From NCBI RefSeq assembly GCF_028308085.1, contig NZ_JAQMFS010000112.1, positions 1 through 44,686 of the forward strand: DNA of 44,686 bases. Direction: 5' to 3'. The notes beneath the pieces are model-generated. The model saw only the letters and a list, made by a program, of their open reading frames with translations. It was not told the origin of the DNA and did not search any database. Position 1 is the stretch's first letter; every line of letters begins with the position of its first letter. Of this stretch, positions 16,267 through 24,615 are shown piece by piece. This stretch comes from Gemella haemolysans (GTDB lineage: Bacteria; Bacillota; Bacilli; Staphylococcales; Gemellaceae). Made by a program: the position numbers and the translations under genes.

Positions 16267-16890
16267 ATGACGTTAAACAATAAAGTTAAAGAAAACATTA
16301 TTTTAACAACTGTCCAAAACGTTTGAACTAAGGGCTATTCTCTGACAAGTGTTCAGGATATAATTAAAAAAGCTAAAGCCCCTAAGGGAAGCGTATACTA
16401 CTATTTTCCAAAAGGAAAAGATGAAATTTATCTAGAAGCATTAGATAAAATCAACAGTAATGTAAAAAAAGAATTTAAAACAATTTCTCCAAAATTAGGG
16501 ACTTTAGAGGAGTATTTAACAGCTGTTTTTGATCTTTTTATATCAAAAGGTAAAGCTTGTAAACGTAGTGGTTTTTCACTTACATTATTAGCGATGGAGA
16601 CTGCAGAACTTTCTCCAATAATCGCTGAAAAATGTAGTGATATTCTTGAAAATTGGCGTTTACTACTTGCTGACGGTTTATTTGATAGAAATCTACCGGA
16701 AGATGTTTGTAACCCTGTTAGCGAATGGTTATTCACTAGTATTCAAGGAGCACTAACTGCTAATAGAATTCATAAAGATGAAGCATTCCTATTCAATATA
16801 AAATCATCAATAAAATTTGTTTCTACCTCTTCTCCTGAAACACTTAGAGAAATATTCTCTAGATCAGATGAAGACGAAGTTGTCGCATAA
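16267..16890 (+). pseudogene. TetR-family regulator (LmrA/YxaF type) with one in-frame TGA
   Basis: Read as one frame from ATG 16267 to TAA 16888-16890 it gives about 207 codons with a single TGA at codon 20 (16324-16326). Before it: TLNNKVKENIILTTVQNV. After it: TKGYSLTSVQDIIKK, the recognition helix block APKGSVYYYFPKGKDEIY, and an intact C-terminal ligand domain (GFSLTLLAMETAELSP, EWLFTSIQGALTANR). The stop falls at a variable position of the family's LFxxKGY motif, inside the HTH. No other lesion is visible, and the promoter and RBS are intact. Most likely a recent nonsense mutation (for example TTA or TGG to TGA); readthrough is possible. The surviving downstream ATG ORF lacks the HTH. 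Confidence 0.85.
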
Positions 16891-16895
16891 CAAAA

Positions 16896-16934
16896 AACCT
16901 TCTTTATTGAATTAAATTATCAATAAAGAAGGTT
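16896..16934. terminator. Bidirectional terminator between tetR and globin gene
   Basis: Fifteen-bp perfect arms (16896-16910 and 16920-16934) beginning AACCTTCTTTATTGA. An A-run lies to the left and T-rich sequence to the right. The two flanking genes converge. Confidence 0.88.
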
Positions 16935-16944
16935 CTTTAGTTTA

Positions 16945-17304
16945 TTAAATTGTATTAATCATCTGCATCGTTAATGAGTTAATCTTTTGACTTACAAATT
17001 TCTTTATAGCTGGATCTATGTCTAATCTATCCAAAGCTAATTCAAAATCTTCCAACCAATATTTTGCTTCTTTTATTGAAATTGGTAGTTTCATATGTTT
17101 TTTTCTAAGATCCGGTGTTGCAAACACTGAATGACCTGGTTCACCTAAAAATAATCTAAAGAATTTTTTTTGTTCCACTTTTATTTTCTCAAATCCATCA
17201 TTAAACAAAATATTTATTCTATCATCATTAGGAATAATATCGTCATACATGTGTATAACTAACTCATCAATTTTTTCTTCTCCTATTTTTTCGTATAGGT
17301 TCAT
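16945..17304 (-). CDS. Group II truncated haemoglobin (YjbI type)
   Basis: Small heme globin of 119 aa, likely involved in O2, NO or peroxide handling. Seen: NLYEKIGEEKIDELVIHMYDDI (helix A-B with Tyr at the B10-like position), KKFFRLFLGEPG, then ATPDLRKKHMKLPISIKEAKYWLEDF with the proximal His in KKHMKLP and the Trp at G8 typical of group II. It matches the B. subtilis YjbI pattern closely. The ATG at 17304 has GGAGG five bases upstream; the ORF continues four codons further without an RBS. A TCAATTA-N6-TAATTGA palindrome upstream (17381-17400) could be a regulatory site. Confidence 0.85.
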   Translation of the reverse strand: MNLYEKIGEEKIDELVIHMYDDIIPNDDRINILFNDGFEKIKVEQKKFFRLFLGEPGHSVFATPDLRKKHMKLPISIKEAKYWLEDFELALDRLDIDPAIKKFVSQKINSLTMQMINTI

Positions 17305-17450
17305 AATTACCTCCACAATTTGTACATATTTTTTTCACTTTTTGTCCTTATTTATATTAAACTACATATAAGAAATTTTTTCAATTAAAATGATAATTGA
17401 GCTAGATTTTTTTGAATACGACAGATATATCTATATACTTATTTCACAAA

Positions 17451-17498
17451 ATAATATAAAGCGTAGAATAGGAACTTCCATTCTACGCTTTATATTAT
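17451..17498 (-). terminator. metK terminator overlapping its stop codon
   Basis: Inverted repeat with 19 or more perfect base pairs (17451-17469 against 17480-17498), with core AAAGCGTAGAAT. The metK stop codon (17495-17497) lies inside the upstream arm. Confidence 0.85.
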
Positions 17499-18676
17499 TT
17501 TAATAATTTTTTAAATGCATCAACTTTGTCTGTTCTTTCCCAAGTGAATTCTACATCTTCACGCCCGAAGTGACCATAAGCTGCTGTTTTCTTGAAGATT
17601 GGTTTTCTTAAGTCTAAAGTTTCGATGATTCCGTTTGGCGTTAAACGGAATTCTTCTTTGATTGTTTTAACAATTTCACCTTCATCAACTTTTGAAGTAC
17701 CAAATGTTTCAACAAAAATAGATACTGGATGCGCTACTCCAATTGCGTAAGCTAATTGTACTTCTACTTTATCACAGATACCACTAGCTACAATGTTTTT
17801 AGCGATATATCTAGCCATATATGCTCCTGATCTATCTACCTTAGTCGCATCTTTACCACTAAATGCTCCACCACCGTGACGTGAGAACCCACCGTATGTA
17901 TCTACGATAATTTTACGTCCTGTAAGCCCAGCATCTCCAACTGGTCCTCCGATTACGAATCTTCCTGTAGGATTGATAAAGTATTTAGTATTTTCATCTA
18001 ATAATTCTTTATCTAAACATGGCTCTATTACGTATTTTTTAATATCCGCATGGATTTGTTCTTGAGTTACATCTGCGTCGTGTTGAGTCGATACTACGAT
18101 TGTGTCGATTCTATTTACTTTATGATTCACATCATATTCTATTGTAACCTGAACCTTTCCATCTGGTCCTAAGTATGTTAGAGTTCCATTTTTTCTAACT
18201 TCTGCTAATTGTTTTGAAAGTTTTTGGCTTAGGTAAATTGGTAGTGGCATAAATGTTGGTGTTTCGTTAGTTGCAAATCCAAACATAAGACCTTGGTCCC
18301 CAGCACCTACTTCATTCTCTTCTTTTTGTTGTTTTGTTTCTAATGAGTTATCCACTCCTAAAGCGATGTCTGGAGATTGTTTATCTAAACCTACAAGAAC
18401 TGAAATGTGATCTCCTGAATATCCTTTGTTAGGATCATTATATCCAATTTCATTAATTGTATTACGTACGATTTGTTGGAAGTCTACATTTGCTGTTGTT
18501 GAAACTTCTCCTACAAGTACTGCTAATCCTGTGTTCACACATGTTTCACAAGCTACACGTCCGTATGGATCTTGTTCTAAAATCGCATCTAAAATCGCAT
18601 CTGACACTTGGTCAGCAATTTTATCTGGGTGTCCCTCTGTAACTGATTCTGATGTAAATAAATATGTTTTGCTCAT
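17495..18676 (-). CDS. metK: S-adenosylmethionine synthetase
   Basis: Forms SAM from methionine and ATP in the cytoplasm. Seen: [23 protein letters not shown] at the N-terminus, [16 protein letters not shown] near 121, [24 protein letters not shown] near 240, and [23 protein letters not shown] near 268, with catalytic His/Lys/Asp signatures intact. 393 aa is typical. The gene is preceded by a SAM-I riboswitch with terminator and a strong promoter, so SAM should switch off its own synthesis. RBS GGAG lies upstream of the ATG. Confidence 0.98.
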   Translation of the reverse strand: MSKTYLFTSESVTEGHPDKIADQVSDAILDAILEQDPYGRVACETCVNTGLAVLVGEVSTTANVDFQQIVRNTINEIGYNDPNKGYSGDHISVLVGLDKQSPDIALGVDNSLETKQQKEENEVGAGDQGLMFGFATNETPTFMPLPIYLSQKLSKQLAEVRKNGTLTYLGPDGKVQVTIEYDVNHKVNRIDTIVVSTQHDADVTQEQIHADIKKYVIEPCLDKELLDENTKYFINPTGRFVIGGPVGDAGLTGRKIIVDTYGGFSRHGGGAFSGKDATKVDRSGAYMARYIAKNIVASGICDKVEVQLAYAIGVAHPVSIFVETFGTSKVDEGEIVKTIKEEFRLTPNGIIETLDLRKPIFKKTAAYGHFGREDVEFTWERTDKVDAFKKLLK

Positions 18677-18751
18677 TTTTCTCTCCTAAAATATTTTTGT
18701 CTGATATTAATACAAATCTTTCTAAGTCCTTAATATCTTTAAATTAAAATT

Positions 18752-18783
18752 AAAAGACCTTATCTTATAGACAAGGTCTTTAT
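18752..18783 (-). terminator. Riboswitch-controlled terminator before metK
   Basis: Minus-strand hairpin AAAGACCTTGTC / GATAAGGTCTTTT followed by TTTTAATTTT, directly after the SAM-I aptamer. It is the expression platform of the switch. Confidence 0.88.
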
Positions 18784-18892
18784 GTATACCTCATCGTTCA
18801 AAGTAAACTTTGCTAAGGAAAGCACCTTAATCAATCGATTAGGTTGCTGGAGTTCATAGGGCCTTATCCCTCACTCACTCTTGATAAGTATT
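18783..18892 (-). ncRNA. SAM-I (S-box) riboswitch
   Basis: The minus strand shows the S-box core: CTTATCAAGAGTGAGTGAGG, then GATAAGGCCCTATGA, CTCCAGCAACC, a variable P3 arm, AAGGTGC and GATGAGGTATAC closing P1. These match the conserved AAGAG, GGGA/GGCCC, GCAACC and AAGGTGC boxes. Located between a consensus promoter and metK. Confidence 0.95.
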
Positions 18893-18917
18893 TATATTTC
18901 TTTTATCAGCATATTCG

Positions 18918-18946
18918 ATTTTAATATACTTTCAGTCATTTGTCAA
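18918..18946 (-). promoter_or_regulatory. metK promoter
   Basis: Minus strand TTGACA (18941-18946), 17-bp spacer, TAAAAT (18918-18923). It lies just upstream of the S-box aptamer. Confidence 0.8.
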
Positions 18947-18962
18947 TTGATAAAGTATAAAA

Positions 18963-19454
18963 TTAATATTCAATATTATACTTACTTCTCTCTTTAAGAA
19001 TTTTTTCTTTTAATTTCTCCGCTTTCTCTATTGGAAGATAGTTAATAGTAAGCTTACTGTATATTCCAGTCACTTGTATATTAGCTAATTTATACTTATT
19101 TAAGATAGGTCCCGTATTTATAGTAACATCTTGAATGGTGTTAAATGGTAAGGTTTTTTTACTCTTGAAAAACACTCCTTCAACTTCCGACACACCCATC
19201 TGGTCTACTTCATAGGAATAATTTCTAATTACTAAAGGAGGAACAGCTAAAGCAACTATAGCGTATATTGTTAATATCACTAATATACCTAGACCTAAAA
19301 ATCTATAATTTATTTCAGTTTTAAAATAATCATATACACTTTTACCAATAACTGGTGATAAGAGAACTAGAGCATATATCCCAAAATGTATTCTCACATA
19401 TTGTATGGATCTTTGTGGTAAATTACTCGATTTTTTTTCAAATATTCTATTCAT
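18963..19454 (-). CDS. Bacterial PH-domain membrane protein (YdbS-like)
   Basis: 163 aa with two N-terminal membrane segments (FGIYALVLLSPVIGKSVYDYF and LGLGILVILTIYAIVALAVPP) followed by one bPH2/DUF304 domain (YSYEVDQMGVSEVEG, LPFNTIQDVTINTGPILNKYKLANIQV). That topology matches B. subtilis YdbS. It is the last of three overlapping genes; its ATG overlaps the stop of the previous gene by 8 bp. YdbS/YdbT have been linked to resistance to some antimicrobials; the mechanism is unclear. The stop lies just ahead of the metK promoter. Confidence 0.8.
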   Translation of the reverse strand: MNRIFEKKSSNLPQRSIQYVRIHFGIYALVLLSPVIGKSVYDYFKTEINYRFLGLGILVILTIYAIVALAVPPLVIRNYSYEVDQMGVSEVEGVFFKSKKTLPFNTIQDVTINTGPILNKYKLANIQVTGIYSKLTINYLPIEKAEKLKEKILKERSKYNIEY

Positions 19455-20952
19455 AATCTACCTCCGAAATTATAAAATCTCTCTCTAATTTTTCTTTATA
19501 TCCTTTATCATAATATTTCAACTTAATATCTGAGTTTACTCCAATAGAATTTATTGATAAATGAGCAAGATCTCTTTTATTCATAAAATAGTTCGTCCTA
19601 CTATTAATTGTTCCTACTTTTTTCACTTTAATAAATTCTGTTATTATTGTCAATTGTCTCATAAACGTATTTTTAAAGAAATGTTTATCGTAAGAAAGCT
19701 CATTATATTTCAACATATAGTTTTTCACTAAAATACTATATAAAACTAAGACAATATAAAAGGCAATCAAACTTAAAACCTTATACTCGAACTTAAAATC
19801 AACATTAACAAGATACAATATTGCAAATAATATTATCGGTAAAAAACTACAATTAAATAAACTCCAACGATACATCGCAATTCTTGCTCTTCGTTGTATT
19901 TTTTCACTCTCTAAATTATCATAATGTTCTAAATCTATTCCTAGATTATTTTTTACAAAATTCTGTGCAAAATCTTTTTTGACTAAAGGTAAGACATCTA
20001 TCGTAGATTTTTGCTCACTTAAATCTTCTGATACGTTATTAGTCAAGGTTTCAACAGATAATTTCACAAGTCCGAAGAAACGGTAACGCAAAGGATATAT
20101 CAATTTTACACTTTGAATTCTATCAATATCAATAACTAGTGACTTTTTATTTAACAATCCATATTTACACAGCAAATTATGTTCTTTAGTCGTCAGGATA
20201 AAGTTATAATATTTTACAATCGTATGAATAATTGACGCAATTACTACTAAAATCATAAAAATCCCAATTATTATAAATATTGCTGTTATGTTCCCCGCGA
20301 CTGACTTAGCATTTTTTTGAAGAAGTTCATCAAAATAAGCTTCATTGTCGAAAAGATATTTGAATACATCTCGAATCTTACCATTTAATGCTAATATTAA
20401 CCCTAAAGCTGCAAAGAACCTAACCCTAAGCAGTCCATAAAATGCAAGTTCTTTAACAGATAATCTTAGTATTTCTTTTTGAGACTCCCGCATTTTTTCT
20501 TCTTGATCTAAAGCTATATCTTCAGATGCATCTTGTTTTAATTCTCTTAGTATATCAATTAAATTTAATGCGACTTCCTTCTTTAGAGGTTTTATCCTAA
20601 TTTTACCTCCAACAAGATTAATATCTACCGAAAGTAGATTAAATGCTTGATACAATACGTTAGAACTCATATCTATTGATTGTATATTTTCTAGGTTTAT
20701 GTTTTTTACTTCTTTATTTATTATTCCTTTTGTATAAATTAGGGCTCCATCGCGAACTTCATAACTTTTTAAGAAATAATCAAATATACCTATTACTATT
20801 AGCAGAAGAAATCCCGCCAAAACTAGTAAATAGTATTTCCAATTTTGCTCTTTTAATGCCAGCACCATAAAAATACCGAACAATCTAAATCCAGTTATTA
20901 TAGTATCCATAATAACCATAGGATGTACTCGACTTTTTTTAATATTATTCAT
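19447..20952 (-). CDS. Multi-PH-domain membrane protein (YdbT-like)
   Basis: 501 aa with six to eight predicted membrane segments and three DUF304-type modules. Recognisable cores are SYEVRDGALIYTKGIINKEVKNINLENIQSID near 66, LTTKEHNLLCKYGLLNKKSLVIDIDRIQSVKL near 255, and YNELSYDKHFFKNTF with KVKKVGTIN near 415-450. Length and arrangement match B. subtilis YdbT (~490 aa). It overlaps both neighbours by 8 bp, so the three products are probably made in a set ratio and may form one membrane complex. It ends in TAG. Confidence 0.82.
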   Translation of the reverse strand: MNNIKKSRVHPMVIMDTIITGFRLFGIFMVLALKEQNWKYYLLVLAGFLLLIVIGIFDYFLKSYEVRDGALIYTKGIINKEVKNINLENIQSIDMSSNVLYQAFNLLSVDINLVGGKIRIKPLKKEVALNLIDILRELKQDASEDIALDQEEKMRESQKEILRLSVKELAFYGLLRVRFFAALGLILALNGKIRDVFKYLFDNEAYFDELLQKNAKSVAGNITAIFIIIGIFMILVVIASIIHTIVKYYNFILTTKEHNLLCKYGLLNKKSLVIDIDRIQSVKLIYPLRYRFFGLVKLSVETLTNNVSEDLSEQKSTIDVLPLVKKDFAQNFVKNNLGIDLEHYDNLESEKIQRRARIAMYRWSLFNCSFLPIILFAILYLVNVDFKFEYKVLSLIAFYIVLVLYSILVKNYMLKYNELSYDKHFFKNTFMRQLTIITEFIKVKKVGTINSRTNYFMNKRDLAHLSINSIGVNSDIKLKYYDKGYKEKLERDFIISEVDYE

Positions 20953-21442
20953 CTTTATACCTCCTATAGTTAAGATTATTTTCTAGTATTATTAACAATT
21001 GGTTTTCTAATTGTTCTACATCCTTTCTAAAAACATAGAATCCTAATTTTTCCGAACCAGTGTTTATACTAACCTTATAAATATTGAACTTTTTAGATAA
21101 TACATTTTGTTTAATTGTGTAATCTAGTATATTCCTAAGTGGTGCTACTTTCTCCAATTTAAAAAATGTATACATTGATGTTGAAGCTAGTTTAAAATGT
21201 TCATCTGTAATTTCAAAAAATGTATTGTACTCATATTTATCTCTTAACATTACAACTATAACATGATTCAAAAATACTAACCCTAATATTATCCATAAGA
21301 TAATATACACATCTATACCAAAAACTTCTTCAAAACCAGTAAATTTAAAGATTACTGAAGCTAATACGACAAATGTTAAACTAATCACCCAAATATTAAA
21401 GAAAAAATAATCAACATATAATCTTCCTATATATTTTCTCAT
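20945..21442 (-). CDS. PH-domain-like membrane protein, first gene of ydb-type operon
   Basis: 165 aa: two membrane segments (YFFFNIWVISLTFVVLASVIF and VYIILWIILGLVFLNHVIVVM) followed by a bPH2-like domain (TFFEITDEHFKLASTSMYTFFKLEKVAPLRNILDYTI, KKFNIYKVSINTG). Architecture is like YdbS but sequence identity with the 18963 gene looks low, so the operon has two YdbS-like products around one YdbT-like protein. The RBS is GGGAGGG before the ATG. No catalytic motif. Confidence 0.75.
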   Translation of the reverse strand: MRKYIGRLYVDYFFFNIWVISLTFVVLASVIFKFTGFEEVFGIDVYIILWIILGLVFLNHVIVVMLRDKYEYNTFFEITDEHFKLASTSMYTFFKLEKVAPLRNILDYTIKQNVLSKKFNIYKVSINTGSEKLGFYVFRKDVEQLENQLLIILENNLNYRRYKDE

Positions 21443-21486
21443 AAAATCCCTCCCTATTTTAAAAATTAATAATATAACTTTTAAAA

Positions 21487-22116
21487 TTAGAAACCTATAA
21501 GATTTAGATCTCTTTCTCTTTCAATTGTAGTCTCATCACCATGTCCTGGGTAGACTATTTTGGCACCATCAAGCTTGAATAATACATTTCCTAATGAATT
21601 TTTCAAGGCATCATAATCTGATCCATATAAATCATAACGACCAAAACCGCTTCTAAATAATGCATCACCTACAACAATAAATTTTCCAAAGTCGAATGAT
21701 ACTCCCCCTGGAGAATGCCCTGGTGTTGGTAGAACTGTAAAACTTAAACCAGCAATTTCGTATTTTTTATTTTCTTCAAACTCAAATTCCGCTGGGTTTG
21801 TCATAGGCGGTCTTCTTAAACGGAACAATGTTGAACCGTTAAAATCCGGATTTTGTAACCAATCTCGTTCATGTCCTGAAATATATACAGGCACTCCGTA
21901 GTGTTTTCTACATTCATCTAATGACATAATGTGATCGAAGTGAGCATGAGTTAATAAAATTGCTTCAATTTTTACATTTAATTCTTCTACAGCTTTTTGT
22001 ATTCTATCAAAACCTTCACCTGGATCTACAATAACCCCGCGTCCATCTTTATAAACTATATAGCAGTTTTCATCTACCATATCCATTACTATTCTTCTAA
22101 TTTCTGCTTTTGCCAT
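21487..22116 (-). CDS. Metallo-beta-lactamase-fold hydrolase (glyoxalase II-like, YqgX type)
   Basis: 209-aa cytoplasmic MBL-fold enzyme. Seen: LLTHAHFDHIMSL near 54 (HxHxDH), ISGHERDW near 79, PTPGHSPGGVSF near 130 (third His), VVGDALFRSGFGRYDL near 149 (metal-bridging Asp), and YPGHGDETTIERE near 189. It has the short form lacking the C-terminal substrate domain of GloB. Such enzymes hydrolyse thioesters such as hydroxyacyl-glutathione or bacillithiol adducts; the substrate here is unknown. It lies 44 bp before the PH-domain operon on the same strand. Confidence 0.88.
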   Translation of the reverse strand: MAKAEIRRIVMDMVDENCYIVYKDGRGVIVDPGEGFDRIQKAVEELNVKIEAILLTHAHFDHIMSLDECRKHYGVPVYISGHERDWLQNPDFNGSTLFRLRRPPMTNPAEFEFEENKKYEIAGLSFTVLPTPGHSPGGVSFDFGKFIVVGDALFRSGFGRYDLYGSDYDALKNSLGNVLFKLDGAKIVYPGHGDETTIERERDLNLIGF

Positions 22117-22227
22117 TTTCTCAAAACCTTTCCATAATTATTATTATCTTTATTTTATCCTATTATTATGTTATTAACAAGTCTTGGTTAGTAGTTTTTT
22201 TACTTTACTTATATAACCTCTCTTCAC

Positions 22228-22256
22228 TTGACCTTATTTAATATTTTTTTTATACT
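22228..22256 (+). promoter_or_regulatory. Promoter of MFS gene
   Basis: TTGACC (22228-22233), 17-bp spacer, TATACT (22251-22256). The ~85-nt leader that follows contains an ACTTTT-N5-AAAAGT palindrome near 22299, a possible operator. Confidence 0.75.
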
Positions 22257-22347
22257 TGAATAGTATGGTTTTCATAAGAAACTTAGTTTTTTCCTAACTT
22301 TTTCATGAAAAGTCGGGTTTAAATATCTAAGAAAAGGAGATACAAAA

Positions 22348-23496
22348 ATGAAATTAAATTCATTCGCTAAGTTTTCATTACTTAGTATTTCAATATTATT
22401 AATGTCACACCTTGCTATTTCTCCAGTAATTCCAAACCTGTATAATTTTTATCATACTAATAACCCAAACATAGGTCTGGCTTCTGTAGAGAGTTTAGCT
22501 ACAATACCAGCTATGATGATTACAATTTTCGTTCTTCTTAGCAATGGTGTTATTAAATTAATCGGAAAGAAAAACACAGTTCTTCTTGGGCTTATACTTA
22601 TCTTTATCTTTGGTATAGTACCAGCCTTTACAACTAACTTCAAAGTTGTCTTAATCAGTAGATTACTTCTTGGTGCTGGTATCGGATTATTCAACTCACT
22701 TTCAATCAGTATGATTAGTGATTTCTTTGATGAAGAACACCGTGGTACTATGATCGGATTAAGAACTGCATTTTTAAATATAGGTAAAGCTTTAACTACC
22801 TTTATTTCAGGATACTTATTAATCTACGGTATTCAATATACATTTTTAGTTTATGCTTTAGCACTTCCTATATTTATAATATTCCTATTATTCGTACCTA
22901 ATGCTGAAAATGTAAATAATAAAAAAGTAAGTATTAAGTTTCATAAAGAAACTATCGTTCTAACTCTTCTAACATTTCTAGTAGGAATTTCTTACATGGG
23001 AGCAACTATTAAAATCCCTACACTACTAGCAGAAAAATATCATTATCAACCAGATGTAGCTAGAAATCTACTTACAATCTTAGCTTTAAGTGGTATACTT
23101 TCTGGAGTTATTTTTGGTATTCTAGTTAAAAGGTTTAAAAATCTAACTTTACCTATTATGCTAAGTTTCATGACTGTTGGAAGTGTATTATTTGCTTTAA
23201 CAAATAATATTATTATCTTCTACATCGCAGCTATTTTTATTGGAATAAGCTTCGTAGGAACTATGTCATTTAACTTCTTCTATATTTCAAACAAGTTAGA
23301 TAATAAATTTATCAACTTTGCAACAAGTGTAATTTTAGTTGGTGGAAATATTGGTGTTATCCTTACTCCTGTAGTGCTGACAAAAATACCGGAAGCCCTA
23401 CACTTAGAAAAATATACAACACCATTTTTCATTACTACTGCTCTAATGCTAATTTCTACATTAGTTAGTTATACAGTATTAAGAAATAAAAAATAA
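22348..23496 (+). CDS. MFS transporter, drug efflux type
   Basis: 382-aa transporter with about 12 membrane helices. Seen: the N-terminal ISPVIPNLYNFYH region of helix 1, a motif A-like NGVIKLIGKKNTVLLGLILIF loop between helices 2 and 3, VLISRLLLGAGIGLFNSLSISMISDFF (helix 4 with Arg and Gly-rich motif) and the DEEHRGTMIGLRTAFLNIGKALTTFISGYL motif C-like helix 5. This pattern suggests a proton antiporter of the Bcr/YitG type. AAAGGAG precedes the ATG. It stands alone between two terminators on the plus strand. Substrate cannot be assigned. Confidence 0.85.
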   Translation: MKLNSFAKFSLLSISILLMSHLAISPVIPNLYNFYHTNNPNIGLASVESLATIPAMMITIFVLLSNGVIKLIGKKNTVLLGLILIFIFGIVPAFTTNFKVVLISRLLLGAGIGLFNSLSISMISDFFDEEHRGTMIGLRTAFLNIGKALTTFISGYLLIYGIQYTFLVYALALPIFIIFLLFVPNAENVNNKKVSIKFHKETIVLTLLTFLVGISYMGATIKIPTLLAEKYHYQPDVARNLLTILALSGILSGVIFGILVKRFKNLTLPIMLSFMTVGSVLFALTNNIIIFYIAAIFIGISFVGTMSFNFFYISNKLDNKFINFATSVILVGGNIGVILTPVVLTKIPEALHLEKYTTPFFITTALMLISTLVSYTVLRNKK

Positions 23497-23540
23497 AAGG
23501 AGAACATCTTTGATACTAATATCTTAGATGTTCTCCTTTT
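23495..23540. terminator. Bidirectional terminator between MFS and sortase genes
   Basis: Fifteen-bp perfect arms (AAAAGGAGAACATCT and its complement, 23495-23509 and 23526-23540) followed by a T-run on plus and A-run-derived T's on minus. Confidence 0.88.
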
Positions 23541-23543
23541 TTA

Positions 23544-24389
23544 TTAACTATTAAGTAGCTCTTTATTTTTCTCTAAAAATTCTTTTAATTCATTATCTGG
23601 TACTTGTCTTGCTAATACTAATGTTCGTAATGCAACATCGTCTATTCTACAAGTACAGAAAACAGTCATATTATCCTCTCCAGAAATTTTACTATTTTCT
23701 AACCAATTTCTAGCGCCTTCTTTAAACAGCTTGATAAATTCTCCTTTTTTATCTGAAGTAGTAGGAATTTGATATAAATTCGTAAATTCATTTACAACTT
23801 TTACACCAGTTACTTCATAATAATACTTTCTTTCAGGAGTTTCCATAACAATAACTCTATGACTATCAAAATAATCTTTTTTTGCAAACCAGTTCATATT
23901 ATTAAACACTCTAGTGTCTAATGTTATTTTTTTCTCCTCAAGTCCTGCTCTTGCGTGTCCAAATACCCACTTCACATCACCTTTATCTAAACCAGGTTGA
24001 TTCTCATAGTCCATAAAAACTGCCCCAATATATGGAGCTGGCTTATTATCTAAACCATACTCTAGGTATTTAGAATTATTAGTTGTTTGTAACATCGGTT
24101 CTTTTAAGGAATCTTTCCCATCTCCGGGAACATACATATAACCAATAACTTCGCTATTTATCGATTTCAATTCTTTAAATTTATTTTCTAAATATTCTTT
24201 CTCCGCTTTATCTACAACATATTTTTCTTCTTGTTTTACATTTTCTTTTTTCTCAACTTGAGTATAAGATTCACTTGAACCCGTATTCGAATTAAAGTAT
24301 GAGTAAGCTCCAAATGAACCACCAATTAAAATAAGAACTAATAGTAGATATTTTACTATATTTCTGAATATTGATTTACTATTTTTCAT
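23544..24389 (-). CDS. Class B-type sortase
   Basis: Membrane-anchored cysteine transpeptidase that attaches surface proteins to peptidoglycan or pili. Seen: N-terminal membrane anchor (YLLLVLILIGGSFGAYSYF), sortase barrel with INSEVIGYMYVPG near 78 and PMLQTTNNSKYLEYG near 97, catalytic His in KWVFGHARAG near 140, and Cys in MTVFCTCRIDD followed by Arg in LRTLVLARQ near 245-260. The conserved His-Cys-Arg triad is complete. 281 aa fits class B. No NPQTN-type substrate or haem genes adjoin it. The two LPxTG proteins in the window are more likely substrates of a housekeeping sortase A encoded elsewhere. Confidence 0.85.
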   Translation of the reverse strand: MKNSKSIFRNIVKYLLLVLILIGGSFGAYSYFNSNTGSSESYTQVEKKENVKQEEKYVVDKAEKEYLENKFKELKSINSEVIGYMYVPGDGKDSLKEPMLQTTNNSKYLEYGLDNKPAPYIGAVFMDYENQPGLDKGDVKWVFGHARAGLEEKKITLDTRVFNNMNWFAKKDYFDSHRVIVMETPERKYYYEVTGVKVVNEFTNLYQIPTTSDKKGEFIKLFKEGARNWLENSKISGEDNMTVFCTCRIDDVALRTLVLARQVPDNELKEFLEKNKELLNS

Positions 24390-24550
24390 TAAATCTTTCC
24401 TTTCTAAAAATTATCTCTTTTTTCTAAATCACAAATTAGATTATATCATATTTACATAAATTTCTTCAAAAGATTGTGTTGCTAGTTTGAAAATTAATTT
24501 TGATTTATGTATTATTTAATTTTTATCTAGAATTATTCTTTTAGTATTCA

Positions 24551-24590
24551 AAAAAAGAGTGATTTAAAATCAGTTGATATTTTAAATCAC
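24551..24590 (-). terminator. Terminator after pyruvate-kinase-like gene
   Basis: Twelve-bp perfect arms (GTGATTTAAAAT at 24559-24570 with its complement at 24579-24590) followed on the minus strand by T6. Confidence 0.8.
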
Positions 24591-24615
24591 CCTTATTATG
24601 GTTTATTTTATTATT

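Noticed and set aside
16428..16736. Antisense ORF of 102 codons within tetR
   Set aside because: It is the complement of a well-conserved TetR ligand domain, with no RBS or family match.
17381..17400. TCAATTA-N6-TAATTGA palindrome upstream of the globin gene
   Set aside because: Too AT-rich to assign to a regulator; mentioned only in the globin entry.
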